Assembly (NCBI GenBank): GCA_003023195.1
Contig: PXRX01000028.1
Coordinates: 19,520-83,519, forward strand
Reading direction: 5' to 3'
DNA from: Halobacteriales archaeon QS_8_69_26
GTDB lineage: Archaea > Halobacteriota > Halobacteria > Halobacteriales > SW-7-71-33
Length of the DNA stretch: 64,000 nucleotides
The translations under genes and the position numbers were made by a program. Below the pieces are notes generated by a model that saw nothing but the letters and a program-made list of their open reading frames with translations, was not told the DNA's origin and did no database searches. The stretch's first letter is position 1; every line of letters starts with the position of its first letter. Of this stretch, positions 1 through 9,093 are shown piece after piece.

Positions 1-789
1 GGAGGACGCGCCGAGGCTCATGCTGCCGACGTCGATCCGGTCGCTGTTGTCGCCGCAGTACTCGATGGCGGCCGCGATGTCGGAGAACGACCCGGAACCG
101 CGCTTGTCCAGCACCTTCAGCGCGACGAGGTCGGCGCTGTGGGAGACGCCGACGACGCCCTGGGAGTTGTCGATGGCGTCGGCGGTGCCGGCACAGTGGG
201 TGCCGTGGTCGTTGTCGTCGTCCCAGGGGTAGTTACAGCTTCCGCCCTTGCACTTGACCCAGGCCTTGCTGAGGGAGGTGTTGATGTTGCCCTGGAGGTC
301 CGGGTGGTCGCTGTCGATGCCCGTGTCGATGATGGCGATGGTCGCGCCGTTCCCGGTTTCGCCGTTGGCGTGGGCGACCTCCGAGTCGGTCCGGTCGATG
401 CCCCAGGGGAGACACTGGCTCGTGGATCCGCCGTCGTCGCCGCCACCGGGACCGCCGTCGTGCCCGTCGCGGTGGTGGAGGGCGTGCATCGAACCGTCCT
501 CCTCGACGTACCGGACGTCACGGGTCTTCTGGAGGCCCTTGATCGCCTCCTCCGAGAACTTCCCGGCGACGGCCGTCCCGACGTTGCCGAAGTCCATCGT
601 CCGCTTCACCGAGTCCGCCTTCGAGGCCGCGACGTCGGGGCTGGCGTCGGCTTCGAGGCCGACGATGACGTCCCGCCCGTCGGATCCGCCCTTGCCCATC
701 GCGCCGACTGTGACGCCGCCCGCTACGACGGCACCGCCCGCGACTTTTAGCGCACTCCGCCTGGATAGCTGGCTGTCATTGCCTGCCAT
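1..789 (-). CDS. Halolysin-like subtilase (S8 family) with Tat signal; truncated at the left window edge
   Basis: Minus-strand reading from ATG at 789: MAGNDSQLSRRSALKVAGGAVVAGG (RR signal), I9-type propeptide, ATIAIIDTGIDSDHPDL (catalytic Asp) and DHGTHCAGTADA (catalytic His). No stop before base 1. Confidence 0.9.
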   Translation of the reverse strand, partial: MAGNDSQLSRRSALKVAGGAVVAGGVTVGAMGKGGSDGRDVIVGLEADASPDVAASKADSVKRTMDFGNVGTAVAGKFSEEAIKGLQKTRDVRYVEEDGSMHALHHRDGHDGGPGGGDDGGSTSQCLPWGIDRTDSEVAHANGETGNGATIAIIDTGIDSDHPDLQGNINTSLSKAWVKCKGGSCNYPWDDDNDHGTHCAGTADAIDNSQGVVGVSHSADLVALKVLDKRGSGSFSDIAAAIEYCGDNSDRIDVGSMSLGASS

Positions 790-1048
790 GACGATCATTA
801 TCTCACTTGCTACCGATTTAAATCTTTCTCTGTGAACTATTGACGCGGATCATTCAGGATTCTATAAATAATGGCCGAAATTATTCGGATGTAAAATGTT
901 ATTCTGTCTGAATGATAGGACGTCGGGCGCTCCCGGGACCCACGGGAGACGATCCGTCCAGTCGTCCATTGGCCGGCGATCGGTCCGGCCCTCCACCGGC
1001 CAGCGACCGGCCGGGCGGTTCGCGGAGTCGATGGGCCGCAAGTCCGTC

Positions 1049-1381
1049 TCAGACCGAGAACGACGCCGTCGCCTCGCAGTCCGCGTTGTTCGCCGTCAGC
1101 ACCGCACGGGCCTCGTAGTCGCCCGGCGAGGGGTCGTCCCACGTCGTCTCGAACGACTCCGACGCGCCGGCCGGGAGCGTCTCGGTCGAGAGCATCTGTG
1201 CGAACATCCGGCCCTCGGCCCACTGCCAGACCGTCTCGCCGTCGGACTCGACGAAGATATCGAACGTCTGGGCGTCGCTGAACTGGAGGTCCTGGTCCTG
1301 CCCGCCCGTGTTCTCCACCGTGAAGGTGAACGTCACTGCGTCCGCCCCCACCGAAACGTCCAGGGTGCCATCGAGGGACAT
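1049..1381 (-). CDS. BsuPI-like intracellular proteinase inhibitor domain protein
   Basis: 110 aa; VTFTFTVENTGGQDQDLQFSDAQTFDIFVESDGETVWQWAEGRMFAQ matches the BsuPI fold pattern (FTVEN..., QTFDI.V....G..VW.WS.GR.F.Q). Confidence 0.75.
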   Translation of the reverse strand: MSLDGTLDVSVGADAVTFTFTVENTGGQDQDLQFSDAQTFDIFVESDGETVWQWAEGRMFAQMLSTETLPAGASESFETTWDDPSPGDYEARAVLTANNADCEATASFSV

Positions 1382-1481
1382 GTGACAAGATAGCAGACAG
1401 GTCGTTATAGTTCTTCGTTTTCGACCGCCAGGCGGCGTCGCGGGATGGAACCGTCGAAACCGAGGCCGGCCGGGACCGGCG

Positions 1482-1780
1482 TCAGCAGTCGCCGGTGCCG
1501 TCGTCGCCCGAATTGTAGTTCAGCGCGGCCGCCGCGTCAAGTAGACCCGATCCCTGCTCGTTGCTCGACAGGCCCAGGTCCTCGGCACTTGAGTTGAGGG
1601 TGTCCCGGGCCTGGCTGTTCGAGGCACCGTCGGCCATGCGACGTACTCGATGCCCGCCGCGACGTCAGAGAACGATCCGGATCCGCGCTTGTCCAGCACC
1701 TTCACCGCGTGGAGGGTAGCGTCGGTAGAGACACCGACGACGCCCTCGGAGTTGTCGACGGCGTCCGCGATCCCCGCACA
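1482..1780 (-). pseudogene. Decayed halolysin/S8 protease remnant (internal deletion plus frameshift)
   Basis: One frame reads CAGIADAVDNSEGVVGVSTDATLHAVKVLDKRGSGSFSDVAAGIEY, similar to the intact protease at 1-789. It then shifts frame into the subtilase C-terminus MADGASNSQARDTLNSSAEDLGLSSNEQGSGLLDAAAALNYNSGDDGTGDC*. The catalytic Ser region is missing. Confidence 0.85.
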
Positions 1781-1901
1781 GTAATGATTTGTAGAATGAT
1801 TCGGCCAGGATCGCGACCGTCACCAAAAAATACCGGACGCCCGACGTGACCACCCGGCCGGGAGCAACACCGCTAAGAGGCGGCTTCCCCTACGCCGTCG
1901 C

Positions 1902-2681
1902 GTGCAGATCGTGGGGTACGAGGCCGGGACGACCACCGACTTCGACGACGGGGATCCCGCCCTCCTGGTCGCCGAGGGAGACGGCGAGCGACGGGTCCGC
2001 AGGGTCGGCCTCGACCCCGGGACCGAACTGGCCTACAGCCTGGAGGAGCGCCGGTGTGCCGGCGTCCTCGACGGCGACGACCACCGCCCCTGCGGCCGGC
2101 CCCGGGCCCCCTACTGCGAGGACCACGCCCACACCTGGGTCTGTGCGCGGTGTACCGGCACCTGTCTCAAGCCGGAGATGGACTGCCACCAGGACCACGC
2201 GGTCTACCTCGCGGCCTTCGCCCCCGACGCGTTCAAGGTCGGAGTGACGAAACTGTGGCGCCTGCGACGGCGCCTGGTGGAACAGGGTGCCGACCGCGGT
2301 GCCCACGTCCACACGGTCACGAACGGCCGGATCGCCCGCGAGATCGAGGCCGAGACCGCGACGGAGATCCCCGACCGGGTCCGCGTCCCGACGAAGGTCG
2401 AAGGGCTGGGGACCGGCCTCGACGGGGACGCCTGGGAGGCCCTGCTCGCGGAGTTCGACGTGCAGGAGCGGATCGACCCGGCGTACGACCTCCCCCTCGA
2501 CCGGCGACCGGTCGCGGACACGCTGGCGTCCGGGACCGTCCGCGGGGTGAAGGGCCGGGTCCTCCTCCTCGAACGGGGCGGCACCACCTACGCCGTCGAC
2601 ATGCGCGAACTGGTCGGCCACGAGGTCACCGACGGCGACCCGGGGCGCGACCTCCAGTCCAGCCTCGGCGCGTTCGGCTGA
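1902..2681 (+). CDS. DUF2797 family protein
   Basis: 259 aa, GTG start; Cys-rich CxxH/CARCTG segment and FKVGVTKLWRLRRRLVEQGA motif typical of DUF2797. Confidence 0.75.
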   Translation: MQIVGYEAGTTTDFDDGDPALLVAEGDGERRVRRVGLDPGTELAYSLEERRCAGVLDGDDHRPCGRPRAPYCEDHAHTWVCARCTGTCLKPEMDCHQDHAVYLAAFAPDAFKVGVTKLWRLRRRLVEQGADRGAHVHTVTNGRIAREIEAETATEIPDRVRVPTKVEGLGTGLDGDAWEALLAEFDVQERIDPAYDLPLDRRPVADTLASGTVRGVKGRVLLLERGGTTYAVDMRELVGHEVTDGDPGRDLQSSLGAFG

Positions 2682-2807
2682 GGACCCGGCCACGGACCAG
2701 TCCGGATCCGCCCGAAGCCGACCGAACTCGCCCGACCAGCAGTGGATCCTCCGACGATCCCGCCGCGACCCGCGCGGTTTTTCCGCCCGCCGACCAACCG
2801 TAGATCG

Positions 2808-3884
2808 ATGCGCGTGGGCGTAGTCGTGAACCCGATCGCGGGCATGGGCGGGCGCGTGGGACTGAAGGGGACCGACGGGAAGGCCGACCGGGCCCGCGAG
2901 CTCGGCGCGACCCCCCGGGCGCCCGACCGGGCCGGGGAGGCCCTGGCCGTCCTGCACGACCGCGCACCCGAAACGACGGTGCTGGCCGCGGGGGGCGTGA
3001 TGGGCGCGGACGCGGCACGGGCCGCCGGCTTCGACCCCGAGGTCGTCACCGAGGGTGGCGAGGATCCCCTCGGGACGACGGCCGAGGACACCCGGCGGGC
3101 GGTCCGGGCCTTCCTCGACCGCGGCGTCGACCTGGTGCTGTTCGCCGGGGGTGACGGCACCGCCGTCGACGTCGCGGAGGTCCTGTCCGACCGACACGCC
3201 GTCGACGAGGTGCCGATGCTGGGGATCCCCGCCGGCGTGAAGGTCTACTCGGGCGTCTTCGGCACCACCCCGCGGGACGCCGGGCGGGTCGCCGCGGCCT
3301 TCGACCGGACGGCCGAACGGGAGGTCAACGACATCGACGAGGACGCCTTCCGCGGCGGGGAGGTCGAGACCGAACTGAAGGCTGTCGTCCGCGTCCCGGT
3401 CGCCGACGGCGTCCAGTCCTCGAAGCAACTCGGCGGCGGAAGCGTCGAGTCGCTGGCGGCCGGGGTGGCCGCCGACGCCGACCCGGGCGTGACCTACGTC
3501 CTCGGCCCCGGCAGCACGCTGGGGACGATAAAGCGCGAACTCGGCTTCGAGGGGTCGCCCCTGGGCGTCGACGTCTGGCGCGACGGCGCGGTCCTCGTCC
3601 GGGACGCCCGCGAGTCCGAGATCCTCGACGCCCTCGGCGAGGACAACGTCGTCGTCGTCTCCCCCATCGGCGGCCAGGGGTTCGTTTTCGGCCGGGGCAA
3701 CCAGCAGATCTCGCCGGACGTGATCCGCCGCTCGTCGGTCGAGGTGGTCGCCTCCCGGGAGAAACTCGACGACACCGGCGTCCTGCGGGTCGACACCGGG
3801 GATCCGGACCTCGACGACGAGTTGCGGGGGTGGCGGAAGGTCCGCGTCGGCCGGTTCGAGCGCCGGTTGATGAAGGTGGTGTAG
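2808..3884 (+). CDS. ATP-NAD/AcoX kinase family protein
   Basis: MRVGVVVNPIAGMGGRVGLKGTDG..., LVLFAGGDGTAVDV (GGDGT), GIPAGVKVYSGVF. Confidence 0.85.
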   Translation: MRVGVVVNPIAGMGGRVGLKGTDGKADRARELGATPRAPDRAGEALAVLHDRAPETTVLAAGGVMGADAARAAGFDPEVVTEGGEDPLGTTAEDTRRAVRAFLDRGVDLVLFAGGDGTAVDVAEVLSDRHAVDEVPMLGIPAGVKVYSGVFGTTPRDAGRVAAAFDRTAEREVNDIDEDAFRGGEVETELKAVVRVPVADGVQSSKQLGGGSVESLAAGVAADADPGVTYVLGPGSTLGTIKRELGFEGSPLGVDVWRDGAVLVRDARESEILDALGEDNVVVVSPIGGQGFVFGRGNQQISPDVIRRSSVEVVASREKLDDTGVLRVDTGDPDLDDELRGWRKVRVGRFERRLMKVV

Positions 3885-3964
3885 GCCGGACACCGGTACC
3901 GGTGAGACGGGGGCGGCCTCGTGGACTGGACACCCTCTGGTAGGATCCCGACTCGCATCGAACC

Positions 3965-4012
3965 CCCCGCACGATCCCGGCACGCACCCCCCGCACGATC
4001 CCGGCACGCACC
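3965..4012. repeat. Two-copy 24-bp tandem repeat (CCCCGCACGATCCCGGCACGCACC) plus a partial third copy
   Basis: GCACGATCCC recurs at 3969, 3993 and 4022. Confidence 0.8.
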
Positions 4013-4074
4013 ATTCTTTCCGCACGATCCCAAACCACACAATCGTTATCGCTTTCGAGGAAGTACGGCCCGGT

Positions 4075-4359
4075 ATGGCGGCGGAAGACAACGAGACGAC
4101 GGTCGAGGAAGGGTACTCGGTTACCGTACCCGCCGACGTCCGCGAGCGGGTCGACCTCGAACCGGGGGACAGGCTCCGGTGGGAAGTCACCGAGGACGGT
4201 CGCCTCGTCGCCGAGGTCGTTCGCGAACGCTACGGCGCCGCCGGGGACCTCGAACCGATCGACGTCGGCGAGACCGACGCCGTGGAGGTCACCGACGGGT
4301 ACGAGTGGTTCTGGTGCCCGAGGCGGTCGTCGACTCGAACGTGCTGTTCGCGACCGTAG
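4075..4359 (+). CDS. AbrB/MazE/SpoVT-type antitoxin (VapB-like)
   Basis: MAAEDNETTVEEGYSVTVPADVRERVDLEPGDRLRWEVTEDGRLVAEVV has the AbrB swapped-hairpin pattern; it overlaps a downstream PIN-domain frame. Confidence 0.75.
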   Translation: MAAEDNETTVEEGYSVTVPADVRERVDLEPGDRLRWEVTEDGRLVAEVVRERYGAAGDLEPIDVGETDAVEVTDGYEWFWCPRRSSTRTCCSRP

Positions 4360-4747
4360 CCGCCGGGACCAGTACCACGACCGGGCGGTCGACATCGTCG
4401 AGGCCATGGATCGGGGGGACCTCCCGCGCGGAGCGGTCACCAACTACGCGCTCCCGGAGGTACTCAACCCGATCCTGAAACGTGCAGGACACGACCACGC
4501 ACTGGAGACTCTGGAGTTCATCGCCGAGAACCGGGGATTCCGGCTCAGACACCTCGAAGCCGAGGACCTGAACCGCGGGCGAGCTCTCTTCCAGCGTCGC
4601 GCAGGCGTCGAGATTACCGACGCGATCACCGTGGCGTACAGGCGCCGGGTGGGACGGGAATACGTCTACAGCTTCGACGACGACTTCGACAGGTTCGACG
4701 GCGTCACGCGGTTCGACACTCCCGAGAACCCGTTCGAACCCGAGTGA
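4314..4747 (+). pseudogene. PIN-domain (VapC-like) toxin, split by an apparent 1-nt frameshift
   Basis: Frame 1 from GTG 4314: VPEAVVDSNVLFATVAAG. The other frame continues QYHDRAVDIVEAMDRGDLPRGAVTNYALPEVLNPILKRAG...VEITDAITVAYRRRVGREYVYSFDDDFDRFDGVTRFD. One inserted base near 4372-4376 restores AARDQYHDRAV. Confidence 0.8.
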
Positions 4748-4854
4748 AAGTTCCCCGGTCTCCAGACGGACTCCTCGATACTCCGATCCGCGCCGAGAGG
4801 GCCGTATAATGTCACCGCCTCGCATATAATGATCCCATGGTCAAGGTTAAGGTC

Positions 4855-4868
4855 CCTAGTGGACTAGG
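4855..4868. promoter_or_regulatory. Perfect palindrome CCTAGT-GG-ACTAGG just upstream of the PhoU/AbrB start codon
   Basis: ccctagtggactagg, six bases upstream of ATG 4875; contains two CTAG tetramers. Confidence 0.6.
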
Positions 4869-4874
4869 CCGACC

Positions 4875-5897
4875 ATGGAAACCCGTAAGGTGCAACGGCT
4901 CGGCCCCTCCACGCTGGCGATGACGCTGCCGGCGGAGTGGGCCTCCGAACACGACGTGGAGAAGGGCGACGAGGTGTCGCTCCGTACCGGCGGCAAGGGG
5001 ACCCTGACGGTGCTGTCGGAGTCGGCCGCCGCCGAGGAGAGCGAGGCGGTCGTCGACGCGTCCGGCCTGGACGCCGACGCCGTCGAACGGGCGCTGGTGG
5101 CCCAGTACGTCCTGGGACGGCGGGTGATCCGGGTCGAGGCCTCCGAGGCCCTGACCAGCGAGCACATCAACGCCGTCTACAGCGCGGAGGAACAGTTGAT
5201 GGGGCTGGGCGTCATCGAGGAGACGCCCGATTCCATCGCGATCCGGTGTTCGGTCGACCCCGAAGACTTCACCCTGGACAACCTGCTCGAACGCCTGGAG
5301 AACACGGGGTCGACGATGCGGGGCGAGGCCATCAAGGCCCTGGCCCACGAGAGCCCGGACCTGGCAGAGCGGGCGCTGAACCGCGAGCGCCAGGCCAACA
5401 AGATATTCGTGTTGCTGTTGCGCCTCATCTTCACGGCCTACCAGAACCCCACGCTCGCGCGGGCGGTCGGCCTGGACGACGGCTTCCCGCTGATCGGCTA
5501 CCGGTCGATCGCCAAGAACCTCGAACTCACGGCCGACAACGCCGAGGACATCGCCGAAATCGCCCTGGAGTCCGACGGCCTCCCGGTCGACGGGGGGACG
5601 CTCCGCCGGATCCGGGAACTGACCGACCAGGTCGACGGGGTGACCGAACTGGCCGTCGCCGCGGCCGTCGACCGGGACTACGACGCCTACCTCGAGGTCC
5701 GCGAACAGTTCCGCGAACTCGGCGCGTTCGAGCGCGAGATACTGGACGACCTGCCGGAGATGGACAACGAGGACCTCCTGGAGGTCCGCGAGGTGCTCGT
5801 CAGTCTCCAGCAGACCGCACAGTACGCGATGCGCAACGCCGAGATCGCGGCCAACCTCTCGCTCAACCAGGAGAGCGACCACATCACCATCGACTAG
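4875..5897 (+). CDS. AbrB-PhoU domain phosphate-uptake-regulator-like protein
   Basis: METRKVQRLGPSTLAMTLPAEWASEHDVEKGDEVSL (AbrB-like N-terminus) followed by a PhoU-like helical region. Confidence 0.85.
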   Translation: METRKVQRLGPSTLAMTLPAEWASEHDVEKGDEVSLRTGGKGTLTVLSESAAAEESEAVVDASGLDADAVERALVAQYVLGRRVIRVEASEALTSEHINAVYSAEEQLMGLGVIEETPDSIAIRCSVDPEDFTLDNLLERLENTGSTMRGEAIKALAHESPDLAERALNRERQANKIFVLLLRLIFTAYQNPTLARAVGLDDGFPLIGYRSIAKNLELTADNAEDIAEIALESDGLPVDGGTLRRIRELTDQVDGVTELAVAAAVDRDYDAYLEVREQFRELGAFEREILDDLPEMDNEDLLEVREVLVSLQQTAQYAMRNAEIAANLSLNQESDHITID

Positions 5898-6127
5898 GGC
5901 CGCTCCCCGGCCGACGCCCCCTCACGCACCCGTGGCGCGGATCGAGACTGAACGTGGAGGGTTCGAACCGCCGCGACCGGAGGGGCAGTCCCGGGGTTTA
6001 AGACCGATCCCGCGACCAGTCCGGCCCATGGCCGGCACGGGGTGCGACCGCAGGACCGCGGCAGGATCGATCCGGAGGGAGAACGCTTAAGCGGCGGTCA
6101 ACCATGGATAGGATCACGACCGCAACA

Positions 6128-7576
6128 ATGGGCGACATCGAGGACGTCTACGAGGACCTCGACACGGACGTGCCACTGGAGGAGTTCCGGACGGCCGTCG
6201 AGGAGAAGGTCGAGCAGATGGGCGGGTTGGCCGACGAGGAGACGGCCGCGATGCTGGTCGCCCACGAACTCGACGACGGCGAGGTCGAGGGGGTGGCCGA
6301 CGTCGAGGCCGGGATGGAGGACGTCGGGTTCACCGCGAAGGTGATAGACGTCGACGAGGTCCGGGAGTTCGAACGCGACGACGGGAGCGAGGGCCGGGTC
6401 CTCAACGCCGAGGTGGCCGACGAGACCGGGACCATCCGGATCGCCATGTGGGACAAGATGGCCGAACAGGCCGCCGACGAACTGGAGGCGGGCGACACCC
6501 TCCGGATCGCCGGCCGGGCGAACGAGGGGTACCGCGGCGTCGAGGTCAACGTCGACGACGTCCAACCCGCCGACGAGGACCTGGACGTGCAGGTCGGCGA
6601 CACCCACCGGGTCGAGGACCTGGCGCTCGGGATGTCCGGCGTCAACGTCCGGGGGACCGTCCTCGACGCCGAGTCGGTCCGCACCTTCGACCGCGACGAC
6701 GGGAGCGAGGGTCGGGTCGCGAACCTCACCATCGGCGACCCCACCGGCCGGGTGCGGGTCACCCTCTGGGACGACCGCGCCGACCGCGTCGAGGACGTCG
6801 ACCCCGGCGATTCGGTGGAGGTCGTCGACGGTTACGTCCGTGAACGGGACGGCGACCTGGAGGTCCACGTCAACGACCGCAGTTCCGTCGCCGAGATAGA
6901 CGAGGACATCGAGTACGAACCCGAGACCACGCCCATCGGCGACGTCGAGATCGGTCGGACCGTCGACATCGCGGGCGTGGTCCGGTCGGCCGACCCGAAG
7001 CGGACCTTCGACCGCGACGACGGGAGCGAGGGCCAGGTCCGCAACGTCCGCGTCCAGGACGACTCGGGCGACATCCGGGTCGCGCTCTGGGGCGACAAGG
7101 CCGACCTCGACGTGGGACCGGGCGACCGCGTGGCCCTCGGGGACGTCGAGATCCAGGACGGCTGGCAGGACGACCTGGAGGCCTCCGCGAACTGGCAGTC
7201 GACCGTCACGGTCCTGGGCGAACACGAACCCGAGGTCGACGCGGGCGGCACCGACGCCGACGCCGGCCTCTCGGCGTTCGCCGACGACGGCGAGGACGAC
7301 GGATCCACCACCGACTCCGGTACGACTGGCGGCGACCCCTCCACGACCACGGGGGGATCGGCCGGCGGTGCCGGCGTCGTCCAGGAGGCCGACCCCGACG
7401 AGGGCGAATCCGTCGAGTTCACCGGGACCGTCGTCCAGGCCGGGGATCCGGTGGTGCTCGACGACGGCGAACGCACCGTGAGCGTCGAGACGACCGAGGA
7501 CGTCCGCCTGGGCCAGGAGGTCACCGTCCGCGGGGAGATGCGGGACGGCCGGGTGGACGCCGACCAAATATTCTGA
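6128..7576 (+). CDS. Replication protein A-like single-stranded DNA-binding protein with repeated OB folds
   Basis: Three internal repeats: FERDDGSEGRVLNAEVADETGTIRIAMWDKMA / FDRDDGSEGRVANLTIGDPTGRVRVTLWDDRAD / FDRDDGSEGQVRNVRVQDDSGDIRVALWGDKAD; C-terminal OB-like region. Confidence 0.9.
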   Translation: MGDIEDVYEDLDTDVPLEEFRTAVEEKVEQMGGLADEETAAMLVAHELDDGEVEGVADVEAGMEDVGFTAKVIDVDEVREFERDDGSEGRVLNAEVADETGTIRIAMWDKMAEQAADELEAGDTLRIAGRANEGYRGVEVNVDDVQPADEDLDVQVGDTHRVEDLALGMSGVNVRGTVLDAESVRTFDRDDGSEGRVANLTIGDPTGRVRVTLWDDRADRVEDVDPGDSVEVVDGYVRERDGDLEVHVNDRSSVAEIDEDIEYEPETTPIGDVEIGRTVDIAGVVRSADPKRTFDRDDGSEGQVRNVRVQDDSGDIRVALWGDKADLDVGPGDRVALGDVEIQDGWQDDLEASANWQSTVTVLGEHEPEVDAGGTDADAGLSAFADDGEDDGSTTDSGTTGGDPSTTTGGSAGGAGVVQEADPDEGESVEFTGTVVQAGDPVVLDDGERTVSVETTEDVRLGQEVTVRGEMRDGRVDADQIF

Positions 7577-7938
7577 CCCACCTTTTTTCGGCTCGGGTTT
7601 CCTCGGCCGCTCGCTACCGCTCGCGGCCTGCGGGAACCCTCACCGAAAAAATCTGGACCGAAAAAGGCCGCGACCTCGCTCCGCTCGGTCGCGGTGAACC
7701 GCTCGCTTCGCTCGCGGACGCCACCCCACACAGCACCGGGAGCACGCGGATCGACCGTTCCTGACCTGCCCGCGAGTCCCCGGGACAGCTACGGGTGGAC
7801 CGCGATCCGGGGGGAGTGCGACGGACACGGAGTGACCGGACGGCTCCGTCGAACCCCGTTCTTCGGCCGTCCGAACCGATCAAACCTCCGTCACTACACG
7901 TCAGAGTTAAGAACGGATCCGGGTTTAGGATCGGATCC

Positions 7939-8988
7939 GTGGAACCCGGAACGTCGCGGGGGATCGGCGAACTCGAAGTCATCCAGCAACTGCTCCCCGA
8001 GTGGTTGGCCGTCGTGTTCGCGCTCCTCACGCAACTGGGGGACATCTGGTTCCTGGCCCTCGTCTTCGCGCTGCTGTACTGGTACAACACGCCGAACCAC
8101 GACGACATCGCCGCACTCGCGGGCGTGTGGCTGGCCGGGATGGGCCTCGTCATGGGGCTCAAGGAGGTGTTCGGGTTCCCTCGACCGGACCGACCGCTGC
8201 TGGACCCCGACCTCCTTCCCTGGTTCGTTCGACCGGTGTACGAGACCACCGCCTTCGCCAGCGGGTACGGCTTCCCCAGTGGCCACGCCGTCAACACGAC
8301 CATCGTCTTCGTCGGTCTGGCATACGTCCTCCCCGTCGGGACGCCCCGAAAACGGTACGTCGCGGCCGGAGTGCTCGTCGCGACGGTCAGTTTCACGCGC
8401 CTCGCACTCGGCGTTCACTTCCTCGTCGACGTGGTCGCCGGCGTCGTCGTCGGCCTGTCGGTGCTGGTCGGAGCGAGAGCCCTCGTGAATCTCCGTCTAG
8501 CGGAGCAGACGACGGTCTCGTTCGGACTGGCAGTCGCCTGCGGCTGGTTCTTTCTCGTCGCCAGCGAGGTCGATCCCGACGCGATATTCGTGCTGGGGGC
8601 GTCACTCGGGGCATTCGGTGGCTGGCAACTCGTCGTGCTCGGCCGGGAACTGGTGTCCGTCTCCCGGCCGTCGCTCGCGGTCCGGCCGATCCTCGTTCGG
8701 GGTGGGCTCGCTGCACTCGCGTTCGCACCGCTCAACGCGGCGCTCGACTACTTCCCGGTCCTGTCGGTGTATTCGACCGGCGGCGCGGTCGGGTTCGTCG
8801 CGGCCGGCATCACGGTCGTTCCCGTGCTGCACCACTCCGAACGGGCCCGCAGGGCCGGCGTCGCGGTCGAGTTCTGGCTCCGGATGGCCGGCGTCGCCGT
8901 CCGGTACTTGCTCACGCCCGAACCCTGGCGGCGGGCCGTCGAGTTCGTCAGTTCCTCCTCCGTCGCCGACTGGGTGCGGTCGCGGTAG
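7939..8988 (+). CDS. PAP2 superfamily phosphatase, membrane protein
   Basis: FGFPRPDRPL...ASGYGFPSGHAVNTTIVF...SFTRLALGVHFLVDVVAGVVVG (PAP2 motifs). Start chosen at GTG 7939; the ORF is open further upstream. Confidence 0.85.
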   Translation: MEPGTSRGIGELEVIQQLLPEWLAVVFALLTQLGDIWFLALVFALLYWYNTPNHDDIAALAGVWLAGMGLVMGLKEVFGFPRPDRPLLDPDLLPWFVRPVYETTAFASGYGFPSGHAVNTTIVFVGLAYVLPVGTPRKRYVAAGVLVATVSFTRLALGVHFLVDVVAGVVVGLSVLVGARALVNLRLAEQTTVSFGLAVACGWFFLVASEVDPDAIFVLGASLGAFGGWQLVVLGRELVSVSRPSLAVRPILVRGGLAALAFAPLNAALDYFPVLSVYSTGGAVGFVAAGITVVPVLHHSERARRAGVAVEFWLRMAGVAVRYLLTPEPWRRAVEFVSSSSVADWVRSR

Positions 8989-9093
8989 CGACGGATTCGG
9001 CCGATGGATCGCCCGTCCGTACCATCGGTCCCCCGATACGGGACGTCGTCGCACGAAAAGGGTTAAAGGGCGTGCCAGCCTCCCCTTCGGGTG

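Noticed and set aside
1890-4190. 766-aa minus-strand ORF
   Set aside because: Antisense to the DUF2797 and ATP-NAD kinase genes, which have clear motifs; high-GC open-frame artefact.
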